Below are positions 18,757-28,652 of a DNA stretch of 64,000 nucleotides, one piece after another. A model generated the notes under the pieces. It worked only from the letters and a program-made list of their open reading frames with translations. It made no database searches and was not told the origin of the DNA. Where the stretch lies: the NCBI RefSeq assembly GCF_009917485.1, contig NZ_QZDT01000001.1, positions 372,001-436,000 of the forward strand, written 5' to 3'. Numbering within the stretch: position 1 is the first letter of the stretch; each line of letters begins with the position of its first letter. Position numbers and translations under genes: made by a program. This DNA comes from Parablautia muri (GTDB lineage Bacteria; Bacillota; Clostridia; Lachnospirales; Lachnospiraceae).

Positions 18757-20991
18757 ATGCGGATGATACATTGGGTGTTAAAGAAAATTTATAAAGCAAT
18801 GTTCTTTGCGCCAATTAAACCAATAGCAGAGAAAATAGACAGTTTCTTAGAAAAACATGGAGGTGCATTATATCGTGTTACAATAGGGAGAGAGAAAAAT
18901 CTTATACATTATGGTAACTCAGGTAAATGGAAGTATGATGAAACATTTGAGAATATGCGCTGGACATATGAAAGTGAATTGAAAACAGAGTATAATCCTT
19001 TAGTCTCTGTTATTGTACCAAATTATAATCACGAACCATACTTAAGAGAAAGGCTGGACAGTATATATAATCAAACATATAAGAACTTTGAAGTATTATT
19101 ACTTGATGATTGTTCTAATGATGGTAGCAGAGATATATTGGAAGAATATGCAAGGATTCATAAAGAAAATACAACTACAATATTTAATGAAAATAATGTT
19201 GGAAAAGTGTTTAAACAATGGAATAAAGGTTTACAAGCAGCAAATGGGGAGTTGATTTGGATTGCAGAGAGTGATGATTATTGTGAAGGTAATTTTCTAG
19301 AAGAAATGGTTAAAATGTTCCGCTATGAATCATTAATGCTTGCTTTTGCAAGAAGTGAGTTTGTTCAAGATGGTAAGAAAATATGGTCTACTGAGGGATA
19401 TATGGCAGATACTCCATTTTTTAAATGGAATAAACCATTTATTATGACCGCAGCCCAGATGGTAAGGAATGGTTTTGCATATAAAAATATGATTCCTAAT
19501 GTAAGTAGTGTGGTATTTCGTAGTATTGAAAAATTCCCAGAAGAAATAGAAAATATCTGTGAAGATTTGTTGCTTTGTGGAGATTGGCTATTTTATTTAA
19601 GTATTATGAAGGGAGGGACAGTTGCTTATACAAATGAGACAACAAATTACTACCGCATCCATGAAAAGAGTACGTCTCTAAAGATTCAGAAAACATTTCG
19701 TTATTATGAGGAATGGGAAATTGTTGGAAAGTATATAGCTCGTAATTATATAGTAAAAGAAGAAACCTTTGAAAATGTTTTAATATGCTTAAGGAAGCAT
19801 TATCAAGCAGTGCAGGAAACAGATGATGATGATATTGTTGAACAATATTATCATGTAGAAAGTATTAACTTGGAAAAAGAAAAGAGGAATCCTAATATAT
19901 TAATGGGATGTTATGCCTTAATTTCTGGGGGTGGAGAAACTTATCCACTATATTTAGCTAACGAAATGAAGCATCAAGGACTAAGTGTCACATTACTCAA
20001 TTTTAATATGGAAAGGAGCGATAACAATATAAGAAAAATTTTACATGGTGAGGTTCCTCTTGTAACAATAAAATCTATGGATTATTTTAATCGAATTGTT
20101 AACTTGCTGGGAGGAGATATAGTACATTCTCATCATGCTTCGGTAGATGTTGCCGTTTCAAGATGGATTGCGAGTAATGAGATTGGATGTAAACAATTGG
20201 TATCATTGCATGGAATGTATGAAGCTCTTGAAGAAAAAAATAGACAGGATGTTTTGGCGGTAGTTACTAAAACATGTAGTTGCTTTGCGTATACAGCAGA
20301 TAAAAATTTAGAATCATTTATCCAAAATAATTATTATTTTCCGAATAAAGATAAGTTTGTTAAAATTGATAACGGACTTCCTGAATTGGAAATAACGGGT
20401 AATCGAATTAAACGTGAAATGTTAGGAATAGAAGAAAACGCTTTTGTATTATGTTTGGTAAGCCGCGGAATTCCAGAAAAGGGATGGGCAGAAGGGATCA
20501 GGGCAGTAGAATCGGCTCGAAAAAGATGTATTAGACCAATACATTTGATTATAATTGGTGATGGAGAAATAAGAAATAAACTTGAAAGAGAAACATCTTC
20601 TAATATTCATTTTATGGGAGTTCAACAAAATATTAGGGATTATTTTTGTATTTCAGATATAGGATTTTTACCATCAAGATTTCCAGGTGAAAGTTATCCG
20701 CTAGTGGTGGCGGATAGTTTAATATGTGGAAAACCTGTCTTGGCAACAGATATAGCTGAAATACATAATCAGTTAATGGACGAAAGTGGAGAATTAGCAG
20801 GAAAATTAATTTCTGTGCAAAATTGGGTAATTAATGAAACTGAGATGGTGGAGGACATTGTTGAACTTGCAGAAAATCAGGAAATATATAATATTTTACA
20901 ATCTAGGACAGTTTCTGCAAGTAAAAAATTTAACATTACAAATGTAGTACACAAATATTTAAGATTGTATCAAAATTGTAAAATAAGCTAA
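18757..20991 (+). CDS. Bifunctional GT2-GT4 fusion glycosyltransferase
   Basis: 744 residues with AAAGGAG before the ATG. Residues ~82-320 are a GT2 domain (VSVIVPNYNHEPYLRERLDS, LLLDDCSNDGSRD, and WIAESDDYCE with the SDD metal site at 172-174). Residues ~380-744 are a GT4-like GT-B domain with SGGGETYPLYLANEM, IIGDGEIRNKLE and FPGESYPLVVADSLICGKP. In the GT4 half the usual E-x7-E is E-S-Y-P-L-V-V-A-D, with Asp in place of the second Glu. Two sugars could be added in succession by one polypeptide. The first ~80 residues are a basic, partly amphipathic leader that may touch the membrane. Confidence 0.85.
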   Translation: MRMIHWVLKKIYKAMFFAPIKPIAEKIDSFLEKHGGALYRVTIGREKNLIHYGNSGKWKYDETFENMRWTYESELKTEYNPLVSVIVPNYNHEPYLRERLDSIYNQTYKNFEVLLLDDCSNDGSRDILEEYARIHKENTTTIFNENNVGKVFKQWNKGLQAANGELIWIAESDDYCEGNFLEEMVKMFRYESLMLAFARSEFVQDGKKIWSTEGYMADTPFFKWNKPFIMTAAQMVRNGFAYKNMIPNVSSVVFRSIEKFPEEIENICEDLLLCGDWLFYLSIMKGGTVAYTNETTNYYRIHEKSTSLKIQKTFRYYEEWEIVGKYIARNYIVKEETFENVLICLRKHYQAVQETDDDDIVEQYYHVESINLEKEKRNPNILMGCYALISGGGETYPLYLANEMKHQGLSVTLLNFNMERSDNNIRKILHGEVPLVTIKSMDYFNRIVNLLGGDIVHSHHASVDVAVSRWIASNEIGCKQLVSLHGMYEALEEKNRQDVLAVVTKTCSCFAYTADKNLESFIQNNYYFPNKDKFVKIDNGLPELEITGNRIKREMLGIEENAFVLCLVSRGIPEKGWAEGIRAVESARKRCIRPIHLIIIGDGEIRNKLERETSSNIHFMGVQQNIRDYFCISDIGFLPSRFPGESYPLVVADSLICGKPVLATDIAEIHNQLMDESGELAGKLISVQNWVINETEMVEDIVELAENQEIYNILQSRTVSASKKFNITNVVHKYLRLYQNCKIS

Positions 20992-21027
20992 ATATATATT
21001 GACTAGATGGTTATGAGGAAAAAGAAA

Positions 21028-21831
21028 ATGTTAAATAAATTAATTGGATTTTTGATAGATATTTGGCGGGAAAGAAAAACAATATTAGATTTGGCAAAAA
21101 ATGATTTCAGAGCAAAATATACAAATTCAATTTTAGGTATTGTGTGGGCTTTTGTTGTGCCGTTCTCTACAATTCTTATTATGTGGTTTGTATTTGAATT
21201 TGGCTTTAGATCTGTGCCTGTAGATGATGTCCCTTTTATCTTATTTTATATTCCAGCGTTTTTGGCGTGGAATTATTTTTCGGATGTGTTCTCATCTGCT
21301 AGTGGATGTTTGTGGGAGTATAGCTATATGATTAAAAAAATGTGTTTTCGAGTTAGCGTTCTTCCAATTGTAAAATTGATTTCAGCAGGATTTGTTCATA
21401 TGTTTTTTATTTTTGTAATTTTTGTTATGTTTGGCCTTTATGGATATAAAGTTAGCATTTATAATTTTCAAGTACTTTATTATTTTTTATCAATGGATAT
21501 TTTGTTAATGGGTTTAACTTGGCTATGCTCAGCGTTAGCAGTATTCTCTAAAGATATCAGTAATGTGATTTCTGTCATATTGCAGGTGGGGTTTTGGGCA
21601 ACACCAATCGTATGGGTGCCCAATAATTTGCCAGAAAAGGTAAATATTATTTTAAAGTGTAATCCTATGTATTATATATGTAATGGTTATAGAGAAAGTT
21701 TTATTTATCACAAATGGTTTTGGGAAAATAAAGCGGAATGCTTTTATTTCTGGGGAATTACAGTAGTTGTATTTGTTATTGGGGCTAATATGTTCAGAAG
21801 ATTAAGACCACAGTTTGCAGATGTAATGTGA
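21028..21831 (+). CDS. wzm: Polysaccharide ABC exporter permease (Wzm type, ABC-2)
   Basis: About 268 residues from ATG 21028 (AGGA at good spacing; ATGs at 21007 and 21013 are weaker). It has six hydrophobic segments and the typical Wzm/TagG opening: DLAKNDFRAKYTNSILGIVW before helix 1, then FYIPAFLAWNYFSDVF and NPMYYICNGYRE near the end. With the ATPase encoded next it forms the exporter that carries completed undecaprenyl-linked polymer across the membrane. This fits an ABC-dependent rather than a Wzx-dependent route for at least one glycan. Confidence 0.9.
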   Translation: MLNKLIGFLIDIWRERKTILDLAKNDFRAKYTNSILGIVWAFVVPFSTILIMWFVFEFGFRSVPVDDVPFILFYIPAFLAWNYFSDVFSSASGCLWEYSYMIKKMCFRVSVLPIVKLISAGFVHMFFIFVIFVMFGLYGYKVSIYNFQVLYYFLSMDILLMGLTWLCSALAVFSKDISNVISVILQVGFWATPIVWVPNNLPEKVNIILKCNPMYYICNGYRESFIYHKWFWENKAECFYFWGITVVVFVIGANMFRRLRPQFADVM

Positions 21832-21844
21832 GTTGGGAGAGAAA

Positions 21845-23146
21845 ATGAACGATATTATGATAGATGTAAAGGAAGTTACCAAGATATATAAAATATATAA
21901 TAGAACGCGGGATAGGATCTTGGATGCTGCTTTTCCGTTTTTGCATATAAAGCATACAGATTTTTATGCGCTTTCTCATGTTTCCTTCCAAGTGCACAAG
22001 GGAGAGATCGTAGGCATTATTGGCAAGAATGGAAGTGGGAAGTCAACCATTTTGAAAATTATAACTGGCGTGCTGATTCCTTCAGGAGGAAGCGTGATAG
22101 TGAATGGTCGTATTTCTTCTATCCTTGAATTGGGAACAGGTTTTAATATGGACTATACCGGTATAGAGAATATATATTTGAATGGAATAATTTTGGGGAT
22201 TTCAAGAGAGGAAATGAAAAAAAGAATTCCTCAAATACTAGAGTTTGCGGATATTGGTGATTTTGTTTATCAGCCGGTTAAAAATTATTCTAGCGGTATG
22301 TTTGTGCGTTTGGCTTTCGCTGTGGCAATTAATGTAGATCCTGATATTTTGATTGTAGATGAGGCTTTGGCAGTAGGGGATACTGCCTTTCAGGCAAAAT
22401 GTATGGCTAAAATGGAACAATTGATGAAAAGTGGAACTACGATTTTATTTGTTACACATGATATGAATACGGTTCGTACATTGTGCAAAAGATGTGTATA
22501 TCTTGAAAATGGAAGGATATTATCAGAAGGGCCGGCTGCAGAATTGGCAGATTTATATTTGCATAAAACAAGAGTCAGTATGAATCAGGAGCATCTTGAG
22601 ATTATGGAACGACAGAAAGAGATTCAGAAGGAGAGAAAAGGAAAAAATATAGATTATAATAATGAATTCGCACGGAAGGTGGATATTTTCAGAGAGGGAA
22701 CAGGTGAAGTGAGATTTATAGCTTGTAAAGTGTTTAATGAAAATGGTAAAGAAGAGTATTATATAAAGTACAATGAGAAAGTAACTATTGAAATGCAAAT
22801 AGAATTCTTTGAAGATATAGAGGTCGGATTGGGATATCATATACGTGATAATAAAAATATGGAACTATTAGGTTCAACTTTAGCATTAGAAAAAATAGGA
22901 AAGGGGGTAATAAAGGGGAAAAGAGGAGAAAGATTTCGTATTAAGTTTAGAACATTGTTACCTATACTTGAAGGGGTATATAATATTATGCTTGTCATGT
23001 CTGTTCCAGTTATAGCAAATAAAACGGTATTATTTGTGGATTTGGTAAATAATGCTGCCATTTTTGAAGTTGGCGAAAATATAGAAACGAAATTATGGAA
23101 TAAAGTACACTTAGATAATGAGGTGACGGTTGAAAGGATAAATTAA
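21845..23146 (+). CDS. wzt: Polysaccharide ABC exporter ATPase with C-terminal substrate-binding domain (Wzt type)
   Basis: About 433 residues from ATG 21845 (GGGAGAG upstream; an in-frame TTG lies at 21833). The nucleotide-binding domain shows Walker A GKNGSGKST (~60-68), signature YSSGMFVRLAFA, and Walker B ILIVDEALAVGD. Residues ~290-433 form an added beta-rich domain, as in Wzt proteins that recognise the terminal modification of the glycan. That extension implies the exported chain carries a specific non-reducing-end cap, for which the methyltransferases nearby are candidates. The stop overlaps the following start (TAATG). Confidence 0.9.
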   Translation: MNDIMIDVKEVTKIYKIYNRTRDRILDAAFPFLHIKHTDFYALSHVSFQVHKGEIVGIIGKNGSGKSTILKIITGVLIPSGGSVIVNGRISSILELGTGFNMDYTGIENIYLNGIILGISREEMKKRIPQILEFADIGDFVYQPVKNYSSGMFVRLAFAVAINVDPDILIVDEALAVGDTAFQAKCMAKMEQLMKSGTTILFVTHDMNTVRTLCKRCVYLENGRILSEGPAAELADLYLHKTRVSMNQEHLEIMERQKEIQKERKGKNIDYNNEFARKVDIFREGTGEVRFIACKVFNENGKEEYYIKYNEKVTIEMQIEFFEDIEVGLGYHIRDNKNMELLGSTLALEKIGKGVIKGKRGERFRIKFRTLLPILEGVYNIMLVMSVPVIANKTVLFVDLVNNAAIFEVGENIETKLWNKVHLDNEVTVERIN

Positions 23147-23913
23147 TGTTTTATATAAAAAAAAATAAACGAAAATGTGCAGTATGTCATAACTACCCAG
23201 ATAAATATGATCCATTAAATTTATATTATGCTCAACAGGAAAAGAAATATGGAGCTGAGCACACTAAAGCGGAATTTTTAAATCGAAAAGAGTATACATG
23301 TCCATTTTGCTATGCAACAGATCGTGATCGTTTATGTGTTGCTTTTTTTCGCAAAATATTTGAAAATAAACAGGATAAAGAAGTTAGTTTGCTTGATATA
23401 GCACCATCTGCTCCAGTAGAAGATTATTTCAAGAATAATCAACCAGAAGTTATAGTAAAGACAGCAGATATGCTTATGGATGGAGTTGATTATAAAATTG
23501 ATATTCAGAATATGAAAGAAATTGAAGATGAAAGCTTTGATATGTGGATATGCTTTCATGTATTAGAGCATGTGAAGGATGATAGGAAGGCATTATCAGA
23601 GTTATATCGAATACTAAAAAAAGATGGTATGGGAATGCTTCTTGTGCCAATAGACCTTAAAACAAAAAAAATTGATGAAGATCCAAATTGCCCAGAGGAA
23701 GAACGATGGAGAAGATTTGGGCAAGGAGATCATGTCAGACGGTATAGTAAACAAGGATTTTTAGATAGAATAAAGGAATCTGGTTTTAGAGTTATAGAAG
23801 TTGGTAAAAGTATTATGGGTAAAGAAGTGTTTGAAGAGAATGCGATACCTAAAAGTGCAATTTTATATGTTGTTACGAAAGGGAAGTCGAGATTTGTAGA
23901 TAAAATAGGATAA
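23146..23913 (+). CDS. SAM-dependent methyltransferase with N-terminal CxxC motifs
   Basis: 255 residues. The start overlaps the ATPase stop. Two cysteine pairs at the N-terminus (RKCAVCHN and YTCPFCYATDRDR) resemble a zinc-binding head. The class I methyltransferase core follows with LDIAPSAPVEDYF, TADMLMDGVDYKIDI and FHVLEHVKDDRKALSELYRIL. It is translationally coupled to the exporter ATPase, which suggests it makes the terminal methyl cap recognised by the Wzt C-terminal domain; that link is inference. The substrate atom (O or N) is not readable. Confidence 0.8.
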   Translation: MFYIKKNKRKCAVCHNYPDKYDPLNLYYAQQEKKYGAEHTKAEFLNRKEYTCPFCYATDRDRLCVAFFRKIFENKQDKEVSLLDIAPSAPVEDYFKNNQPEVIVKTADMLMDGVDYKIDIQNMKEIEDESFDMWICFHVLEHVKDDRKALSELYRILKKDGMGMLLVPIDLKTKKIDEDPNCPEEERWRRFGQGDHVRRYSKQGFLDRIKESGFRVIEVGKSIMGKEVFEENAIPKSAILYVVTKGKSRFVDKIG

Positions 23914-23926
23914 GAGTGTATTGGAA

Positions 23927-25852
23927 ATGAAAAATATAAAAGTTTCAGTTATTTTGACATCATATAATCATAGTCCTTTTTTAAAAAAAAGTATTGATAG
24001 TGTATTATCACAGTCTTTTCAGGATTATGAGCTTATTATAATAGATGACTGCTCTAGTGATAATTCGTGTGATATTATTGAGTCTTACCATGACGAGAGG
24101 ATTCAGTTTATTAAACATGAATACAATCGAGGAGGCGGAATAAAAGAAGGAGTTGAGAATTATGCAAAAGGAGAATATATTGCAATATTGCACTCAGATG
24201 ACTTCTGGAAAGACGAAGATAAGTTGGCAAAGCAAGTTACTTATTTGGATAAACATCAAGAGTGTGCTGCGGTTTTTACTTGGGTTCAGGTCGTAAATGA
24301 TGACGGCAGTCCTTATGATAAAAAAGAAAGTTTTTATTATAATATTTTTGAGCAATCTAATCGTAGTCGGTTTGAGTGGTTAAGGTTTTTTTTCTTTAAT
24401 GGAAATTGCTTATGTCATCCAAGTATACTTGTGAGGAAAAATATATATGAAGAAAATGGAGCCATGGAATTTGTATATCCATATAGACAAATTCCAGATT
24501 TGATAAGATGGATTAGGCTGTGTTTAAGACATGATATATATATTATTCCTGAGAAATTAACATGTTTTAGAGTTCATGAAAATGAAGCAATAAATACAAG
24601 TGGGTTTTCAATTGAAAATGCACAGCGGAATTGTGTGGAGCTATTTTGCTACAACAGACATTTTTTGGAGATAGAGGACGAGGAAGCTTTTATAAAAGTA
24701 TTTCCGGAATGGTCAGAATATTCGGTGAAAGGGTATTTTAATATTAAATATGCTTTATCTAGAATGTGCCTGCTTTCAACTACAGTAATGTATACCAAAT
24801 TATTTGGTTTGGCTTTATTGAATGAACTTTTGGTTGATATAAGGGTACGGGATGATTTGCAAAAGTATTATGGTTTTAGTAGATATGATTATCATCAATT
24901 AGCAGGTAAATATGATATATTTAACAAATTTTCTTCAGGGATTAAGCAGTTTAGTACATTATATTATAGTGAATCGAATGAATTTACGCTGAAGAATGGA
25001 ATCCGAGAAGAATATAAATTGTTGGACTCCTATGCATTTAGCTATCATTACTCTGTCATGCTAGATAATATAAGTAGTAATATGTTATATTTTCGTTTTG
25101 ATCCATCGGAAGAAGTACTTGTCAAATGCAGTATAAACGAATTTAAAGTAAATGGGAAGGAGCTATTATTTCGACCAATCGAATGTATAGAATCCTTTGA
25201 GGGAATGGATATTTTTGGAACAACGGATCCAATGTATATAGCAGAAATGTCTGTTAACACCGAGAATGCTACTAATGAATATGACATTGTACTTTCAGGC
25301 GAAGTAAAGGCATTGACAAATGAAGAGATTGCGTCTTTATTGTTAAATTATCAGTCTAATAAATTTGAATATTTTAAGTTAACAGGAAAATATGATAAAA
25401 AGGATAGGCTGCCTGTAAACCTTATGCAGTTTTGCTCATTATTTTATAGCACAACGAAAGAGTTTGCATCAGAAAAAAGCATTAGAAAAGAATATATGCT
25501 TTTGGAGACTCATTCATTTTGTTATGAGTACTCTATTATATTCAATGGTGTTAACTGCAAAAAAATTTATCTTCGTTTTGATCCTTGTGAGGGTATTTTT
25601 GTTAAATGTAAAATAAAAGAATTTAAGGTTAATGGGGAAGAAGTAATATATAAACCACTTGAAAGTATAAAAACAGTTGATGGAATAGATATATTTAAAA
25701 CAATAGATCCGATATATATTGTTGAAATACCTATAAAGAAAAAAATATTGCAATTAAAATTGGATATTATTATTTCAGGAAGTATTCAACTTTTGTCGCA
25801 TGAAGAAATTGCTTCTTGCATATGTGGCAATAAAAAAAGTTTTAGAATATAG
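23927..25852 (+). CDS. GT2 glycosyltransferase with a tandemly duplicated C-terminal module
   Basis: About 641 residues from ATG 23927 (TTG at 23921 also possible). Residues ~6-230 are a GT2 domain (VSVILTSYNHSPFLKKSIDS, IIDDCSSDNSCD, AILHSDDFWKDED). The rest contains two clearly homologous modules of ~150 residues (about 329-478 and 489-638). Both share the series EFxxxxxIRxEYxLL, YxRFDP, VKCxIxEFKVNG, DIFxTxDPxYI and LSxEEIAS-like ends. The modules look beta-rich and may bind the glycan or another enzyme. Their family is not one I can name. The gene end overlaps the longest frame of the next gene but not its likely start. Confidence 0.8.
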   Translation: MKNIKVSVILTSYNHSPFLKKSIDSVLSQSFQDYELIIIDDCSSDNSCDIIESYHDERIQFIKHEYNRGGGIKEGVENYAKGEYIAILHSDDFWKDEDKLAKQVTYLDKHQECAAVFTWVQVVNDDGSPYDKKESFYYNIFEQSNRSRFEWLRFFFFNGNCLCHPSILVRKNIYEENGAMEFVYPYRQIPDLIRWIRLCLRHDIYIIPEKLTCFRVHENEAINTSGFSIENAQRNCVELFCYNRHFLEIEDEEAFIKVFPEWSEYSVKGYFNIKYALSRMCLLSTTVMYTKLFGLALLNELLVDIRVRDDLQKYYGFSRYDYHQLAGKYDIFNKFSSGIKQFSTLYYSESNEFTLKNGIREEYKLLDSYAFSYHYSVMLDNISSNMLYFRFDPSEEVLVKCSINEFKVNGKELLFRPIECIESFEGMDIFGTTDPMYIAEMSVNTENATNEYDIVLSGEVKALTNEEIASLLLNYQSNKFEYFKLTGKYDKKDRLPVNLMQFCSLFYSTTKEFASEKSIRKEYMLLETHSFCYEYSIIFNGVNCKKIYLRFDPCEGIFVKCKIKEFKVNGEEVIYKPLESIKTVDGIDIFKTIDPIYIVEIPIKKKILQLKLDIIISGSIQLLSHEEIASCICGNKKSFRI

Positions 25853-25865
25853 TGGAGATAAATTT

Positions 25866-26978
25866 ATGGATGAACAGATATTAGTTACGAAAACGTCTTT
25901 ACCTCCGTATGAAGATTATATAAAAAAGATAAGACCCTTATGGGATTCTCATTGGATTACTAATATGGGAATGAACCATAAACTTTTGGAGGAAAAATTA
26001 TGTGCTTATTTGCAGGCACCATATCTTTCGCTAACAGTAAATGGTCATATGGCCTTGGAACTTGCAATTCAGGCGATGGATTTTCCAGAAGGAAGTGAGG
26101 TGATTACAACACCGTTTACATTTATCTCTACAACTCATGCAATTGTACGAAATAGGTTGACTCCAGTTTTTTGCGATATAAAATTAGATGATTATACTAT
26201 AGATGAAACAAAAATAGAAGAACTAATTACAAAGAAAACGGTAGCAATTTTACCAGTTCATGTGTATGGAAATCTGTGTAATGTAGAAGCAATAGCGCGT
26301 ATTGCAAGTAAATATAATCTAAAAGTAATATATGATTCTGCGCACGCTTTTGGCGAAACATTGAACGGAAAAGGAATAGCTCATTATGGAGATGTTTCCA
26401 TTTTTAGTTTTCATGCAACAAAAGTATTTAATACAATAGAAGGAGGGGCTGTTGCATTACATAGTAAAGAAATGCTTGAAAGGTTGTATAATCTTAAAAA
26501 TTTTGGGATTCGTGGAGAAGAATTGATAGTTAGCGTAGGGGCTAATGCTAAAATGAATGAATTTTCTGCTATTATGGGATTATGTAATTTAGAGTATATA
26601 TCAGAAAATATTGAATTAAGACGTCAAAAAGTTCAAATTTATGCCGAAGAATTGGCAAATATGGATAGTATAGTTGTACAAAAATACAACCAAGAAGGTG
26701 TTACGTATAATTACGGATATTTTCCTATTCGATTTTTAAAGAAGGATATCCGAGATTTGGTTTATAATAAACTAAGAGAGCAAAATATTTATTCTAGAAA
26801 ATATTTTTTCCCTTTAACTTCTGATGCAAATTGCTTTGAAGGAAAATATAATAATTTGCAATTGACTAATGCAAAAACAGCAGCAAATAATGTCCTTGTA
26901 TTACCTTTATATCCCGAATTAAATAATTCGATAATTATTAAGATTTGTAAGTTGATTAAAGAATTTTCTATTCTTTAG
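25866..26978 (+). CDS. DegT/DnrJ/EryC1/StrS family sugar aminotransferase
   Basis: 371 residues from ATG 25866, which has GGAG 8 bases upstream; a longer frame from 25800 overlaps the previous gene and is rejected. PLP lysine is Lys186 in SFHATKVFNTIEGGA, the aldolase-type fold-I motif of nucleotide-sugar aminotransferases. Other family features include PFTFISTTHAI and YDSAHAFG. It should convert a keto nucleotide sugar to an amino sugar (for example a 4-amino-4,6-dideoxyhexose), which an acyltransferase could then N-acylate. The 4,6-dehydratase that would feed it is not in the window. Confidence 0.88.
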   Translation: MDEQILVTKTSLPPYEDYIKKIRPLWDSHWITNMGMNHKLLEEKLCAYLQAPYLSLTVNGHMALELAIQAMDFPEGSEVITTPFTFISTTHAIVRNRLTPVFCDIKLDDYTIDETKIEELITKKTVAILPVHVYGNLCNVEAIARIASKYNLKVIYDSAHAFGETLNGKGIAHYGDVSIFSFHATKVFNTIEGGAVALHSKEMLERLYNLKNFGIRGEELIVSVGANAKMNEFSAIMGLCNLEYISENIELRRQKVQIYAEELANMDSIVVQKYNQEGVTYNYGYFPIRFLKKDIRDLVYNKLREQNIYSRKYFFPLTSDANCFEGKYNNLQLTNAKTAANNVLVLPLYPELNNSIIIKICKLIKEFSIL

Positions 26979-27004
26979 TTAAATAATTTGGAACGGAGTA
27001 TGTT

Positions 27005-27952
27005 ATGAAAAAAAAGTGTTTACTAATTGGAGGAGCAGGGTTTATTGGAAAAAGGCTTGCTGCCGGGCTCGGTAATAGCGGATATAATATTACTATATGT
27101 GATCGGTTAAATAAGAAGGATATTCCTTTAGATATTGCGGATTATAATTATTTTTACATTGATTATTTTAATGAGAATTTTTCAGATGAAATTATAAAGA
27201 ATCAGGATTTGATAATTTTGCTTATAAGTAGTATTGGCCCAAGTAGTTCTATAGAGGCATCAGAGAAATGCTATGAAAAAGATATCGTGAGAATGATAGA
27301 TTTGCTTGAGCAGATGCGCAAATGCAATGTGAGTCGTATGGTGTTTATATCTTCAGGAGGAACTGTTTATGGAAACCAAAAAACGGAAGTTTTGTCGGAA
27401 AACATGATAACATCACCTATTAATCATTACGGTATCATGAAATTGACACAGGAAAAAATTCTTTTGATGTATAATGAATTATATGGTATGAAAAATGTAA
27501 TTTTTAGATTATCCAATCCGTATGGAAAAGGGCAGCGAGCTTCTTCTGGAGTTGGCGTAATTACTACATTTTTGGAAAATATTATTTTTGGGAAAAAAGT
27601 TGTTATTTATGGTGATGGAGAGATAATAAGAGACTATATTTTTATAGATGATGCCGTAGAAATGATTCGATTATTTCTTGATAAAGAGGATAGGGAGTAT
27701 TATGATGTGCCAGTTTTTAATATTGGAACTGGTATTGGAACAAGTATTATGCAGGTAGTAAGAGCTATAGAAGAGATTACAGGAAAAGTAGCCGATATTG
27801 AGTATAAAGATATAAGAAATGTGGATGTAAAAAAGAATGTACTTGATATATCTAAGATATTACTTGCAATAGGAAATTATCGATGCCTTTCGTTATTGGA
27901 AGGAATAAAAAAATATTATGAAATGAAAAAGAAGGAAGATTTTTATGAGTGA
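27005..27952 (+). CDS. NAD-dependent epimerase/dehydratase (extended SDR)
   Basis: 315 residues with the extended SDR fingerprint: nucleotide-binding GGAGFIG at 9-15, serine in FISSGGTVYG, and catalytic Tyr142/Lys146 in HYGIMK. RLSNPYGKGQ and FIDDAVEMI are typical of UDP-sugar 4-epimerases and related enzymes. It probably interconverts nucleotide sugars for this glycan. The end overlaps the next methyltransferase start by 8 bases, marking the same operon. Confidence 0.82.
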   Translation: MKKKCLLIGGAGFIGKRLAAGLGNSGYNITICDRLNKKDIPLDIADYNYFYIDYFNENFSDEIIKNQDLIILLISSIGPSSSIEASEKCYEKDIVRMIDLLEQMRKCNVSRMVFISSGGTVYGNQKTEVLSENMITSPINHYGIMKLTQEKILLMYNELYGMKNVIFRLSNPYGKGQRASSGVGVITTFLENIIFGKKVVIYGDGEIIRDYIFIDDAVEMIRLFLDKEDREYYDVPVFNIGTGIGTSIMQVVRAIEEITGKVADIEYKDIRNVDVKKNVLDISKILLAIGNYRCLSLLEGIKKYYEMKKKEDFYE

Positions 27953-28652
27953 TTTTTTACAGAAATTATATAGTAATAGATTTAGTAATAAAGAGATCGA
28001 AAAAAAGAATAGGCTTTGGAAATGTGTATGTTCTTATTTTGAAAAATTTTTACCCTCTGTTGATGTTGCAGAGAGGGGAGTGATGGTGGATGTGGCTGCT
28101 GGCTATTGTGATTTTATTAACAATATTCAATGTGATTGGCATAAGGTAGCTATTGATGTGAATCCAGATGTTCAGGTGCATGCGGGCAAAGAGGTTAGAG
28201 TTATTGTAGATGACATTAAAAGTTTGCCGAAGTATTTTGAAAGGGAATCGGTAGATATTTTTTTTATGAGCAATTTTTTGGAACATATTAGTAAGTCTGA
28301 TATAAGTATGCTATTTAAAATGGAAAAGGAACTTTTAAAACCCAATGGTGAAATATGGATTTTGACGCCGAATATTAAATATGTCAAAGGGCAGTACTGG
28401 GACTTTTTTGATCATATAACGCCAATTACAGAAAAGGCTTTAATTGAAGAAGCGTGTACTCATGGCTTTAGGGTAAAAAAATGTATCAAAAAATTCTTAC
28501 CGTTTACAACAAAAAGTAAATTACCACAAGCAGGATGGATTGTAAAGTTATATCTTCGATTAATGCCATTAAGTGGCTTTTTTTGGGGAAAACAAAGTTT
28601 TTTGATTTTCAAAAAACGAATATCTGAGGGAGAGAAAAAGATTGAAAATTAA
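27945..28652 (+). CDS. SAM-dependent methyltransferase
   Basis: 235 residues, class I fold: VMVDVAAGYCDFI is motif I, followed by DVNPDVQVHA, SVDIFFMSNFLEHIS (post-motif acidic loop) and MEKELLKPNGEIWILTPN. The C-terminal part is basic and hydrophobic (WIVKLYLRLMPLSGFF), possibly touching the membrane. It overlaps genes on both sides. The role is likely methylation of a sugar or of a pathway intermediate, and the target is unknown. Confidence 0.78.
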   Translation: MSDFLQKLYSNRFSNKEIEKKNRLWKCVCSYFEKFLPSVDVAERGVMVDVAAGYCDFINNIQCDWHKVAIDVNPDVQVHAGKEVRVIVDDIKSLPKYFERESVDIFFMSNFLEHISKSDISMLFKMEKELLKPNGEIWILTPNIKYVKGQYWDFFDHITPITEKALIEEACTHGFRVKKCIKKFLPFTTKSKLPQAGWIVKLYLRLMPLSGFFWGKQSFLIFKKRISEGEKKIEN

